This document shows, in pieces, positions 8,114-17,062 of a stretch of 64,000 bases of DNA. Source of the DNA: Cupriavidus necator (GTDB taxonomy: Bacteria > Pseudomonadota > Gammaproteobacteria > Burkholderiales > Burkholderiaceae). The position numbers and the translations under genes are program-made. The notes beneath the pieces are model-generated. The model made no database searches. It had not been told where the DNA came from and saw only the letters and a list, made by a program, of their open reading frames with translations. Each line of letters opens with the position of its first letter. Within the stretch, counting starts at the first letter, position 1. Location: contig CP074390.1 in assembly GCA_022041995.1 (NCBI GenBank), positions 1,674,001-1,738,000 on the forward strand, written 5' to 3'.

Positions 8114-11028
8114 TGCAGGACGAACGCGAGCGCTCGCAGCAATCGCCACTACACCCTGACCACTCGGTTGAGCGGAATCTGCAACGTGAGCGCCGTGTTT
8201 TCTCGATGGTGGTCCTGCTGCTGGGGCTGGTCGCCATCGCGACCGCTTCGGCAGCCATGCTTGCCCGCCTGAACGGATCCCTGCGTGCCCAGGAACAGGT
8301 CGCGCGCCTGTATGAGCAAGGCGTAGTCGATGCAGTGCTCGAACGCCGCAGCGTCCTGACGGCGACGAACCTGATCCTTGAGTTGCGCAGCAATGGCAAA
8401 GTCCCCCGCGGGCATGCCGGCAATCTATGCACGCAGGTGTCTCCGTCCGCGCCTCCCGACCCCGTGTTGGCGCAGAGTTGCGACCAGGCTGTCCGGACGC
8501 TGACTGCCGCAAGCCAGAAGCCTTCGATCGAGATGATCTCGATTGCGAACGGGGCGACGTATCGGTATGAAGCGCCTGACGCATCGGGATCCGGTGTGGG
8601 GGCGCCCCTTCCGCCGCTGTCGTCGTCAAGCATCACCACGATGGTTCTTGAACGGTTCCAGAGCCGCGACATGGATCTCTTGCAGGCAGCGCGGGAGAAG
8701 CGCGTCGTATGGCTGGGCATCCCGGCGAATGCGGCAGGACAGGGTCCGGAGATGGTTGGCGCATCGCTGGTCGCGAAAGGCGACACACTCTACGCCATCG
8801 TGTTGACGCGGATCCCGCTGCAAGACTTGCTTCGGCCAGCCTGGCCGAACTTGTCGATCCCGGAGCCAATTGTCGTCGATCGTCTAGGCACGCCACTGGT
8901 TGCTTCCGGTGCAGGGGCCAACGCACGGCGGCTGGACGCCAGGCTGGAGGGACTTGCGGAGGGGCTGTTTCACTGGGTCCAGGATTATGGGTGGGCCCTG
9001 CGGCGCCCGCCGCTCGTTGCGGATTTCGGCCACCTGGTCTTCGCACTGCCGCTAGGGCAGCAGTTCCGGGAAATGCGGGAGGAACTGCTTGTTACCGGTC
9101 TGATTACCGCTGCGCTTCTCGCCTTGCTGTTTGCGATGTATCGCTACTGGAATTATCGCTTCCTGACCGGCGCATATGCCGAGGCGGCACGCGCACAGCA
9201 GCTATTGCACGAAGCGAGACTCGCCAGCGAGGCTGCGGCCAAGGCCAAGGTGGCGTTCTTTGCGTCGATGAGCCACGAGATACGGACGCCGCTTTCCTCG
9301 CTGCTGGGAAACATGGAACTCGTGGCCCTCGGTACGCTGGAGCCGGAGCAGCGGGCGCGGGTAAGCGCCATGCAGGTGTCGGCCGAGGGCTTGCTGCAGA
9401 TCGTCAATGATGTGCTCGATTTTTCGAAGCTCGACGTGGGAGCGATGCGCCTGGCGGAGGAGCCCGTCGTCGTCACGGAACTCCTCGGCCGCATTGCAAT
9501 CTCGCATGCGCCGCTTGCGGCGCGGCGTGGGCTGAGCTTCTTCGCGGTATATGGCAAGGAGATTCCGGCGCGGCTCAACCTTGACCCGGTGCGCCTGACC
9601 CAGATCATTAACAACCTGCTTGGCAACGCGTTCAAGTTCACCGAGGCGGGGAAGATTGTCCTGCGCGCGCAATGGGTCGATGCAAATCTTGAGATCGTCA
9701 TTACCGATACCGGCGTTGGCATACCGGAGACGTACAAGGAACGGCTCTTCCAGCCATTCTCCCAGGTCGGCAACAATCGTCTCGCGCAGGCCGGCGGGAC
9801 CGGGCTTGGACTGTCAATCTGCATGCGGCTGGTGGAGCGGATGAACGGACGTATCACGCTGGACAGCGTACTGGGCGTTGGCACGCGCGTCACGGTTCGC
9901 CTGCCGCTCAGCATGCCGGGTGGGCATCAGGCTTCGGCGCAATGGCGCCTGGCGCCGCACCGCGCGCTGGTCCTGTCCCGTGAGCCAGAGTGCCTCGAAG
10001 GAATGCTGAACCATTTCGACTGGGGATCATGCCAGCCATCTTTCCGGTCCGGCATCGACGAGCCTGTTGACGGAGACAGATTCGACTGCCTGCTCGTGAC
10101 CGAGTCCCTGGATCCGGCCCAGGTCATTGCGTGGTGGCGGAAGCCGGCCTCTATCATATGGCTCAAGCAACTGGGCCCGCTCGTCCCGGCCATACGGCCG
10201 GATGGCAGCCGCGAGGTGTCTGCCTACAGCCTGGCCGGTATCTATGCCGCCGCACAGGCGGTCCTCAAAATAGCTCCGGAGACTGATCATGTCGACGAGG
10301 ACTGCGTCGGGGATGCCATACACGATCAGTCTTCAGCCCCTTTCGCAGGCCTTTCCGTGTTGGTCGCAGAAGACAATCTGCTGAACAGGAAACTGCTGCG
10401 CGACCAGCTTCAGTTGCTAGGTACGAGCGTTATCGAAGCCGGCAACGGCAACGAGGCCTTGGCCGTGTTGTCGGAGGAGAGCGTGCATGCGGTGCTGACG
10501 GACGTGGACATGCCCGTCATGAATGGATTCGACCTGCTTCGTGAAATCAGGCGGCGCGCGCCGGAGATCCCCGTCTATGCCGTCAGCGCAAGCGCGAGAC
10601 CAGAGGATGTGGCCGAGGGGCTGGCAAGCGGGTTTACCGGCTATCTCACGAAACCGGTGTCGCTGGCGACGCTGGCTTCGATGCTCGATGCTGTTGCCGC
10701 CCCGGCCGACCTGCAGCGTACGGATGATGGCGCGGCCGCAGTGCAGCTATCCGATGACGATTTCCCTGAACTGCCGTCGGTCGCCGAAGAATACGCCGAA
10801 GCGTTCGTGGCGCAGACCATGGTTGACCGGGACGAATTCGAGGCGGTCCGGGCAGCGCGAGACATCCGCCACCTGGAACGGCTGCTGCATCGTATCGCGG
10901 GGACTCTCGGGTCGTCGGGCGCTCGGGACTGTCCGAACTCTGCGCTGACCTGCACGACCACGTGGCTGAAGCCAGACGCTGGGACAATGAGATCGAGCTG
11001 CAGTCGGCCTTCATCGTGCAAGCCCTGA
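8113..11028 (+). CDS. Hybrid sensor histidine kinase with frameshifted Hpt domain
   Basis: The frame encodes 971 residues. A transmembrane segment near 28-50 is followed by a ~280-residue periplasmic sensor and a second segment near 335-355. Then come a coiled linker, HisKA (H388 in SMSHEIRTP), HATPase (NNLLGNAFKF, GVGIPE, GTGLGLSI), a degenerate middle region, and a receiver with D797 in LTDVDMPVMNG. The Hpt domain begins with H926 in HRIAGTLGS. Around base 10,925 one base appears missing: the next frame restores a normal Hpt end (ALSELCADLHDHVAEARRWD...) and stops at 11090. The gene is therefore either a truncated phosphorelay kinase or carries a sequencing error. It is coupled to the upstream response regulator. 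Confidence 0.85.
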   Translation: MQDERERSQQSPLHPDHSVERNLQRERRVFSMVVLLLGLVAIATASAAMLARLNGSLRAQEQVARLYEQGVVDAVLERRSVLTATNLILELRSNGKVPRGHAGNLCTQVSPSAPPDPVLAQSCDQAVRTLTAASQKPSIEMISIANGATYRYEAPDASGSGVGAPLPPLSSSSITTMVLERFQSRDMDLLQAAREKRVVWLGIPANAAGQGPEMVGASLVAKGDTLYAIVLTRIPLQDLLRPAWPNLSIPEPIVVDRLGTPLVASGAGANARRLDARLEGLAEGLFHWVQDYGWALRRPPLVADFGHLVFALPLGQQFREMREELLVTGLITAALLALLFAMYRYWNYRFLTGAYAEAARAQQLLHEARLASEAAAKAKVAFFASMSHEIRTPLSSLLGNMELVALGTLEPEQRARVSAMQVSAEGLLQIVNDVLDFSKLDVGAMRLAEEPVVVTELLGRIAISHAPLAARRGLSFFAVYGKEIPARLNLDPVRLTQIINNLLGNAFKFTEAGKIVLRAQWVDANLEIVITDTGVGIPETYKERLFQPFSQVGNNRLAQAGGTGLGLSICMRLVERMNGRITLDSVLGVGTRVTVRLPLSMPGGHQASAQWRLAPHRALVLSREPECLEGMLNHFDWGSCQPSFRSGIDEPVDGDRFDCLLVTESLDPAQVIAWWRKPASIIWLKQLGPLVPAIRPDGSREVSAYSLAGIYAAAQAVLKIAPETDHVDEDCVGDAIHDQSSAPFAGLSVLVAEDNLLNRKLLRDQLQLLGTSVIEAGNGNEALAVLSEESVHAVLTDVDMPVMNGFDLLREIRRRAPEIPVYAVSASARPEDVAEGLASGFTGYLTKPVSLATLASMLDAVAAPADLQRTDDGAAAVQLSDDDFPELPSVAEEYAEAFVAQTMVDRDEFEAVRAARDIRHLERLLHRIAGTLGSSGARDCPNSALTCTTTWLKPDAGTMRSSCSRPSSCKP

Positions 11029-11086
11029 TGAGCGCATGCGAGCGCGGGCGTGGCTCCACCCCGAAAAGCAACAAGTCAGAGGCGCT

Positions 11087-11560
11087 CTAGAGAACGGCGC
11101 AGGCTTCTGCAGTGGCGGTAACGGCAAGATCTACTCGCGCATCATTGCGCAAGACCACGCAGAGAAAATTGCCGATGGGATTGCCCGCGTGAGGATCTTC
11201 CCGCCACAGGTGTGGCAGGGGCGCCGTCGAGGCATGCAGCGCGCCCCGTTCGGCGGCGTGGGATTCCGTGCCGGCTATGGCATCGCTCCAGGTTATCGCG
11301 ATGGGCCCCTGCGGCTCGGTGCCAAGGAAGCATAAAGAAGGCGCCGACAGCGAGCGCCGCGACGCGGGTCCGGTCTCGCAAGGGCCGGCGTGTAATGCCA
11401 GCACGTCATGATCGGTCTGATTGACAGTGACGACCTTGGTCCACGGCCAGGGCTCCTGGAACGGACTCCACGTCTCAGAGGTAGGGATTGCGCATCCGGA
11501 GATGGCGCTTGCTGTGGCAATGGCAATGCCACATGCAGCAATCGAGGAAACAGCATTCAT
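11087..11560 (-). CDS. Putative lipoprotein of unknown function
   Basis: A 157-residue frame opening with a lipoprotein-type signal peptide (MNAVSSIAACGIAIATASAI, then SGC with lipidation Cys23). The mature part has several Trp and Cys residues and no domain I recognise. It converges on the kinase gene, and its stop at 11087 overlaps the restored end of the kinase frame (11090) by a few bases. The signal sequence favours a real gene; the rest is unassigned. Confidence 0.45.
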   Translation of the reverse strand: MNAVSSIAACGIAIATASAISGCAIPTSETWSPFQEPWPWTKVVTVNQTDHDVLALHAGPCETGPASRRSLSAPSLCFLGTEPQGPIAITWSDAIAGTESHAAERGALHASTAPLPHLWREDPHAGNPIGNFLCVVLRNDARVDLAVTATAEACAVL

Positions 11561-11829
11561 TGGATAGTCAATTCAGGTGAACCTGCTATTCACCTGGGAA
11601 GGCATACGACGGCGGACAGGGTAAGCCGGCCTCGCCGCGGCGGCCATCAAAGGAATTCGAAATACCGGGCGACGCTTGGAGCGCATCCATTCGAGGCGCC
11701 CTCACTTTCTAATTTCTTTGATAGCCCTGCCTGCGCCGCCCGCATAAGGTGTGCACATTCACGGAGACGTGACTGGCCGCGCCGGTTTGCGTCGACGTAT
11801 CTGATCCACTTCGAAGGAAAACTACAGGA

Positions 11830-12261
11830 ATGATCAAGCACTGCCTTTCGGCTGTCTCGATAGAGGGCGCGCGCGGTCGTGGGGTGCCCAACCTTGTCAT
11901 GGCCCTGCTGATTGCCGGCGCCGCGCAATCGTACGCGCAGATCCTGCCCGCTCACGGGCAGCGGGACACCGCCGCGCAGCCGCAAGCCTGCTCAGCTACC
12001 GGCGCCGGCCTGCAATCCGCGGCCTGCCGTGCTGCCAGCAATCCAGGCCAGAGCAAGTACAACCTCCTGTACGCGGACGATGTCGCGGACGATGTGCCAG
12101 CCGGCGAAAGCGAACGGACATCCGGGCCGGTTTCAGCCAGCCCGTGCCGGAGCTGCCCGACGGAAGCACAATCGGGCCGGCAAGCCGGTCGCATGCCGGA
12201 CAGCGCCGCCAGGAACAGCCGCAGCGAATCAGCGGGTACTACGCCGACCAGCACACTGTAG
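11830..12261 (+). CDS. Hypothetical exported protein at head of export operon
   Basis: A 143-residue frame with an AGGA just before the ATG. A hydrophobic segment near residues 20-36 (VPNLVMALLIAGAAQSYA) could be a signal peptide after a long n-region. The rest is Ala/Ser/Gly-rich with six cysteines and no recognised domain. It lies 70 bp upstream of the DUF3302 gene and in the same direction, so it may be the first gene of that operon. The C-terminal third looks low-complexity and could be out of frame. Confidence 0.4.
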   Translation: MIKHCLSAVSIEGARGRGVPNLVMALLIAGAAQSYAQILPAHGQRDTAAQPQACSATGAGLQSAACRAASNPGQSKYNLLYADDVADDVPAGESERTSGPVSASPCRSCPTEAQSGRQAGRMPDSAARNSRSESAGTTPTSTL

Positions 12262-12330
12262 TGCTCTACGCAACCGGGTACCTCGCAAGTCAAACACCGG
12301 GCGCTGCTGCCCGACCTCTCTATTTCCCCG

Positions 12331-12786
12331 ATGAAACTGCGTCAATATCTGCTGGCGGGCCTTGGCCTGCTGGCAATGCATGAACCGGCGTTCGCCTCCT
12401 TGCTCAGCGGAAAGGCGCTGGAGAGCGCCGCCAATGCCATCTCCTGGGTGGTGATGGTATTCGTGCCGCTGGCAGCCATCTACCTGTTCTGGATGCTGCA
12501 TATCTGGCCGGATAAGGTTGCCCACCGGAAGCAGCATCCGCAAAGGGAAGCCATCCATGCGCTATGCCTGCTTTCGCTCTTCTTCGGCGGACTGCTGTGG
12601 CCGATGGCCTGGCTCTGGGCACACACCAAGCCGGTGTTCTACCGGGCGGCCTATGGCACCGACAAACTGCCGGAAGACGAAGCGGCGCGGGGCGCGGGAC
12701 ATGCCCCCATCGGCCGGCCCGGGAACGTCGCGTCCCTGCGGGCGCCGGCACGCGGCGCCACGTCCGGCGCAGGGGAGCAGAGCTGA
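12331..12786 (+). CDS. DUF3302 inner-membrane protein (YiaW-like)
   Basis: A 151-residue protein. A signal-like N-terminus (MKLRQYLLAGLGLLAMHEPAFA) is followed by two further membrane segments (ISWVVMVFVPLAAIYLFWML and ALCLLSLFFGGLLWPMAWLW), the DUF3302 layout seen in E. coli YiaW. The tail is Gly/Ala-rich. The stop abuts the ATG of the HlyD-type gene (TGA 12784-12786, ATG 12787). DUF3302 proteins regularly precede a membrane-fusion protein and are thought to be accessory to it; the transported compound is unknown. Confidence 0.8.
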   Translation: MKLRQYLLAGLGLLAMHEPAFASLLSGKALESAANAISWVVMVFVPLAAIYLFWMLHIWPDKVAHRKQHPQREAIHALCLLSLFFGGLLWPMAWLWAHTKPVFYRAAYGTDKLPEDEAARGAGHAPIGRPGNVASLRAPARGATSGAGEQS

Positions 12787-13965
12787 ATGGATGCGCTGCT
12801 GCTTGCTATCTACGCGCTGGCCGTCTGGCTGATCTTCTTCAAGTTCAAATGGCTGCCGTGGAACACGACGTCCATGGTCATCGTGGTCACGATTCCGGTG
12901 GTTGCCCTGACGCTGCTGGTCCTGACGCTGAACGTGGTGGCACCTTCGTCCCATGATGTCAGGGTGGTCGGCAAGGTGCTCCAGGTGGTGCCGCAGGTGA
13001 GGGGGCGCATTGTGGAGCTTCCGGCCGAGGGCAACCGGCGCTACAAGAAGGGCGATGTCCTGCTGCGTATCGACCCGACGCCCTATCAGGCCTCGGTCAG
13101 GCAACTTGAGGGCAGGTTGATGGCGGACGACGCCGCGCTTGCCGAAGCGCAGGCCGCCGCTCGCCAGCTCAGCGAGTCCGTGCGCGGGGCGGCCGGCAAG
13201 GTTGCCACGGTACAAGCCAAGCTGTCGCTCGCCCGACAGCGGCTCAGGGAACACGAGGCACTGCTTGCGGCAGGGGCCGGATCGAAGTTCGACCGGGAAG
13301 ATGCCCTGGCGAGGCGGCACGAACTGGAAGGCGAACTGGTCAGCGCTCAAGCCGTCGAGGACGAGGCCAGGCAGAGGCTTTCGGCCAGGAGCCAGGGGGA
13401 ATTCGCCGCCATCGCCACGGCGCGGGCCAAGCGTGCGGAAACCGAAGTCATGCTCGAGAACGCCCGATGGGAACTTGGCCAAACCGAGTACCGGGCGCCC
13501 GCCGACGGCAAGGTCGTGAACCTGCAGGTGCGCGTGGGCACGATGCTGGTCCCGTTTCCATTCTCGCCGGCATTCAGCTTCGTTGAGGACGAGCAGGAGG
13601 TGGTCGCCTTCTACAAGCAGAACGAGCTTTACAACGTCAAGCCGGGTGACGTCGCCGAGATCTACCTGCCGACGCATCCGGGTGAAATCATCAAGGCAAA
13701 GGTGGATTCGATCGTCTGGGCGCAATCACAAGGCCAGTTCGCGCAGGGTGGAATGATCCCGAACACCGGTGCCACGGAAGCCGTGCCGAACCGGTTCGCG
13801 GTCAAGCTGGACCTGCGCGACGAATCGAAGGGCCAGATGCTTCCGGTCGGCGCTGTCGGTGCGGGTGCCATCTATACCACACACATGAAGATGTTCCATA
13901 TCGTTCGGATGGTCTTCCTGCGCGTCAGTTCCAAGCTGAACTATCTGGTATTCAAGCTCCATTAA
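12787..13965 (+). CDS. HlyD-family membrane-fusion protein (YiaV-like)
   Basis: A 392-residue periplasmic adaptor. Two N-terminal membrane segments (LLLAIYALAVWLIFF and SMVIVVTIPVVALTLLVLTL) precede a biotinyl-lipoyl half-motif (VGKVLQVVPQVRGRIVELPA). A long coiled-coil hairpin follows (~residues 95-220, Ala/Glu/Arg-rich), then the second lipoyl half (EYRAPADGKVVNLQVRVGT) and the beta-barrel. This is the type that bridges an inner-membrane component and a TolC-like duct. No large pump is encoded next to it. It is tightly linked to the DUF3302 gene and 10 bp from the outer-membrane factor. Confidence 0.88.
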   Translation: MDALLLAIYALAVWLIFFKFKWLPWNTTSMVIVVTIPVVALTLLVLTLNVVAPSSHDVRVVGKVLQVVPQVRGRIVELPAEGNRRYKKGDVLLRIDPTPYQASVRQLEGRLMADDAALAEAQAAARQLSESVRGAAGKVATVQAKLSLARQRLREHEALLAAGAGSKFDREDALARRHELEGELVSAQAVEDEARQRLSARSQGEFAAIATARAKRAETEVMLENARWELGQTEYRAPADGKVVNLQVRVGTMLVPFPFSPAFSFVEDEQEVVAFYKQNELYNVKPGDVAEIYLPTHPGEIIKAKVDSIVWAQSQGQFAQGGMIPNTGATEAVPNRFAVKLDLRDESKGQMLPVGAVGAGAIYTTHMKMFHIVRMVFLRVSSKLNYLVFKLH

Positions 13966-13975
13966 AGGCAAGCCT

Positions 13976-15373
13976 GTGTCGTCATATCTCAACAAGACCA
14001 TCCCGGTACTGCTGGCGCTGCCGCTCGCCATGCTCTTCGGCTGTGCCTTGCAGGCGCCGCCGGATAGCGCCAGCCTTCGGGACCAGGCCGTCCCGGCGCT
14101 TGAAAGGCAGCGCACCTGGGCAAACACGGCCGAAGCAGGCGCGCCCGCGGACGACTGGCTTGCAAGCTTCGACGATGCCGAGCTGCGTCGGCTGGTCCGG
14201 GAAGCGATCGCGCACAACGGCGATCTCAGGCTGGCAGCGGTGCGCGTCGAGCAGGCGCAGGCACTCGTTGCCATCCAAAGCAGCGGCCTGTTACCAAGCG
14301 CGGGCGTGAAGGCCCGGGCCGGGCATTCGGAAACCCAGTTCCTCTCGATTGGTGCGAGCTGGGAGATCGATCTTTGGGGCCGCATCCGCGCACAATCTCG
14401 TGCCGCAAAATCCCAGTACGCCGCTACCGTGGACGAATACCTCTGGGCGCAGCGTGTCGTCGCGGCAACCACTGCCAGAGCATGGTTCAAACTGATCCAG
14501 TCCGCAAAGCTGGAGGACCGCCAGCGACAGGCCGCGGCCGTCCAGGAGCAGCTAGTGCAGATCGCCGAGCGGCGGGTTGCCATCGGTGTGGCACCGGATA
14601 CTGAACCGGTGGAAGCGAAGAATGCGCTGCGCACGCAGGTGGATGCGCTCCGAAAGGCTGAACTGACCAGCAGCCAGGCCGCGCAAGCCCTGGAGTTGCT
14701 GCTGGGCCGCTACCCTGCCGGGGAAATCAGTGACGGTGTGGCGAAGCTGGAGCTGCCGGCCATGCCCGCCGCCCCGCAGGCTGGCCTGCCCGCAAGCCTG
14801 GTCGATCGCCGCCCGGACCTGACGGCCGCGGCATACCGCGTCGCCGCGGCCTTCGACCTTAAGCAGTCCGCCGAGGCAGCACGGCTGCCAAGCATTTCAA
14901 TCAGCGCGGCCATTACCGGCATCCGTAGCGACGTGCTGCTGCTCAACCAGGCCGGCACGCCGATCAAGGGACTGCATGGCGCGATCTTCGCGCCACTGTT
15001 CACGGGCGGAGAGCTCAAGGCCAGGGCGGACTACTACAGTGCCGAGCAGAAGGCCGCCATGATCGCCTATGGCAACAGTGCCCTGCAGGCACTGGGCGAG
15101 GTCGAAGCGGGGTTGCGTGCTGAATCGAGCCTTGCGGATCGCACCAGGCAACTGCAGGATCGGGTGGACGAGAGCCAGGTATTGGTACAGCGCGAGGAGG
15201 CACGCGTGAGCATTGGTGCTTCCGACCCGCGCGGCGTCCTGAAGGCCCGGCAGACACTGCTGGCTGCCGAGATGGATCTGATCAACGTGCGGGGCGATCA
15301 TCTCAACCAGCGTATTGCGCTGTTGTTGGCGCTAGGGGGAGACTGGAACAGGAAGGCCAGGGAAAGTGCTTGA
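13976..15373 (+). CDS. Outer-membrane efflux lipoprotein (NodT/OprM type)
   Basis: A 465-residue TolC-family outer-membrane factor starting with GTG at 13976. The signal peptide carries a lipobox ending at LFGC. The two repeats of the OEP fold are seen: DDWLASFDDAELRRLVREAIAHNGDL and the second around PASLVDRRPDLTAAAYRVAAAFDLKQSAEAARLPSISIS. It forms the trimeric outer-membrane duct of tripartite exporters. Here it is the third gene of the DUF3302-HlyD operon, giving an exporter without a recognisable RND, ABC or MFS engine; the DUF3302 protein may replace it or a distant pump may be used. Confidence 0.9.
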   Translation: MSSYLNKTIPVLLALPLAMLFGCALQAPPDSASLRDQAVPALERQRTWANTAEAGAPADDWLASFDDAELRRLVREAIAHNGDLRLAAVRVEQAQALVAIQSSGLLPSAGVKARAGHSETQFLSIGASWEIDLWGRIRAQSRAAKSQYAATVDEYLWAQRVVAATTARAWFKLIQSAKLEDRQRQAAAVQEQLVQIAERRVAIGVAPDTEPVEAKNALRTQVDALRKAELTSSQAAQALELLLGRYPAGEISDGVAKLELPAMPAAPQAGLPASLVDRRPDLTAAAYRVAAAFDLKQSAEAARLPSISISAAITGIRSDVLLLNQAGTPIKGLHGAIFAPLFTGGELKARADYYSAEQKAAMIAYGNSALQALGEVEAGLRAESSLADRTRQLQDRVDESQVLVQREEARVSIGASDPRGVLKARQTLLAAEMDLINVRGDHLNQRIALLLALGGDWNRKARESA

Positions 15374-15457
15374 ATGACCTTGCCTTTTTTTATGCAGTGG
15401 AATCGCACAGGGGTTTGTGCAAGCGCTTTAGTGCGGGCAGTAGCGCGGTTGTGGCGT

Positions 15458-16237
15458 TCATCTAGCCCTCATGATCGCGCTGGCTGTGTCGACCATGGCC
15501 GCCAGGGCAAGCATGGCGATGATCACCGTGCAAGCCTGGGGCAGATGGAACAGGGACAGCTCGAAATACAGCATCTGCCCAAGCCCGCCGGCGCCGACAA
15601 AGCCAAGGATCGCCGCCATGCGGATATTCGTTTCCCAGCGGTACAGGATGTAGGCCAGGAACTGGGGCCATACGCAGGGCAGCGTCCCATACACGAAGAC
15701 CAGCGCGGCAGGGGTGCCCTTTTCCATCAGCGCGCGGGCGGGTGCGCGCGGCGCATTCTCCAGCGCCTCGGCGAACAGGCGACCGAGCACGCCAGCGGTA
15801 TGCAGTGCCAGGGCGAGGGTGCCGGCAAACGGTCCAAGGCCGACTGCGAGCACGGTCAGGGCAGCCCATACCAGCTCGGGAATCGAGCGCAACAGGTTCA
15901 GCAGCAAGCGCGACAACGCGCGCAGCGCATCACCGTAGAGCCCGGAAGCCGGAAGTGCCAGGCCAAATCCCAGCACTGCCGCACACAGCGTGCCCACGGC
16001 GGAGACCGCAAGCGTTTCAAGCATGCTGCCCGCGGTTCTGGCCAGAAAAGCCGGCGACAGCTCAGGCGGAAAGAACGTCAGCAGGAAGCGCGCCATCTCC
16101 GCCGCGGCGTCCGCGGAAAAGAGCTGGCTCAGATCGAGCGACAGATACGCGAAGCTGCCCGAAACCGCGGCGGCCAGCGCGATCAGGGTGAGCAGGCAGC
16201 GCATGCAGAATTGGGCGGCCCTGGCCTTGTGCGCCAT
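15458..16237 (-). CDS. PhnE-like ABC transporter permease, second copy (selenium-locus importer)
   Basis: A 259-residue permease with about six membrane segments. The cytoplasmic EAA-type loop reads 'VWPQFLAYILYRWETNIRMAAILGFVGAGGLGQ', as in PhnE-type permeases. It is the last gene of the senB-selD-receptor-ATPase-permease-permease operon and lies 3 bp after the first permease. The two permeases probably form a heterodimer. The general family imports phosphonate, phosphite or similar oxyanions; the genetic link to selD and senB points to a selenium oxyanion, which is inference. Confidence 0.85.
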   Translation of the reverse strand: MAHKARAAQFCMRCLLTLIALAAAVSGSFAYLSLDLSQLFSADAAAEMARFLLTFFPPELSPAFLARTAGSMLETLAVSAVGTLCAAVLGFGLALPASGLYGDALRALSRLLLNLLRSIPELVWAALTVLAVGLGPFAGTLALALHTAGVLGRLFAEALENAPRAPARALMEKGTPAALVFVYGTLPCVWPQFLAYILYRWETNIRMAAILGFVGAGGLGQMLYFELSLFHLPQACTVIIAMLALAAMVDTASAIMRAR

Positions 16238-16240
16238 GAT

Positions 16241-17062
16241 TTAATCGATCAGCTTGCGCAGCCGCGCGCTGAGCGCGTCCGCCAGCAGAACCAGCAGCAG
16301 GAACACGAGCAGGATGGTCGCGGCTTCCCCGCCATTGAGCAGTTTCATGGCCTGGTCCATCAATTGCCCAAGCCCGCCGGCGCCAACGAAACCCATGACC
16401 ACGGAAGCCCGGATGGCACATTCCCAGCGGTAGACGGTGTACGAGACCAGTTCCTGCGCGGCATGGGGAAGCAGCCCATAGAACAGTGCCGCCAGGCGCC
16501 CGCTTCCGCTGCCAAACAGGGCATCCACGGCGCGTTTATCGCTGGATTCGAGGATTTCCGCGTAGACCTTTGCCAGCATGCCGCCATAGGTGATGGCCAG
16601 AGCAAGCACGCCCGCCGCCGCCCCCAGACCCAGGGCACGCACGAAGACCAGCGCCCACACCAGCTCCGGCACCCCGCGCAGCAGCAGCACCAGGGCGCGC
16701 ACGCCCGCGCGCACGGCCATGCGCGACTTGCGTCCCTGGCCGGGGCCGATGCGCGACACCGACAGGCTGCTAGTCATGGCCACGGCCAAAGGCGCTGCGA
16801 CCAAAAAGGCGAGCGCAATGCCCGCGGTGGCGATCGCCAGCGTCTCCAGCGTGGCCTTGACCACCAGCCCGAGGAAACCGGCCGAAACGTCGGGAGGCAG
16901 GAAGTTGCGCACGAAGGCGCCCACCACCTTGAGGTTTCCGGTGTCGAACAAGGCTGACGGGCTGAATCGGGACAGCCGCAGCAATGGCCACAGCAGAAGC
17001 AGCGCGAGCACCAGGCCTCCCGCGCGCCGCAGCGCCTGGGGATCGCGGGGGTGGGCGGTCAT
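16241..17062 (-). CDS. PhnE-like ABC transporter permease, first copy (selenium-locus importer)
   Basis: A 273-residue permease starting MTAHPRDPQ at 17062; the frame is open further upstream, but that part overlaps the ATPase gene. It has an N-terminal helix (GLVLALLLLWPLLRL) and five more membrane segments. The permease-ATPase contact loop reads 'AAQELVSYTVYRWECAIRASVVMGFVGAGGLGQL', nearly the same as in the second permease, so the pair likely arose by duplication. Its ATG overlaps the TGA of the ATPase gene (ATGA). It is part of the same importer. Confidence 0.87.
   Translation of the reverse strand: MTAHPRDPQALRRAGGLVLALLLLWPLLRLSRFSPSALFDTGNLKVVGAFVRNFLPPDVSAGFLGLVVKATLETLAIATAGIALAFLVAAPLAVAMTSSLSVSRIGPGQGRKSRMAVRAGVRALVLLLRGVPELVWALVFVRALGLGAAAGVLALAITYGGMLAKVYAEILESSDKRAVDALFGSGSGRLAALFYGLLPHAAQELVSYTVYRWECAIRASVVMGFVGAGGLGQLMDQAMKLLNGGEAATILLVFLLLVLLADALSARLRKLID

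Noticed and set aside
12562..13725. 387-codon minus-strand frame
   Set aside because: Antisense to the HlyD-type gene; no motifs and shadow composition.
15374..16957. Long plus-strand open frame of 527 codons
   Set aside because: It lies antisense to two clear PhnE-like permeases and has a Gln/Arg/Gly/His-rich composition typical of GC-rich antisense frames.
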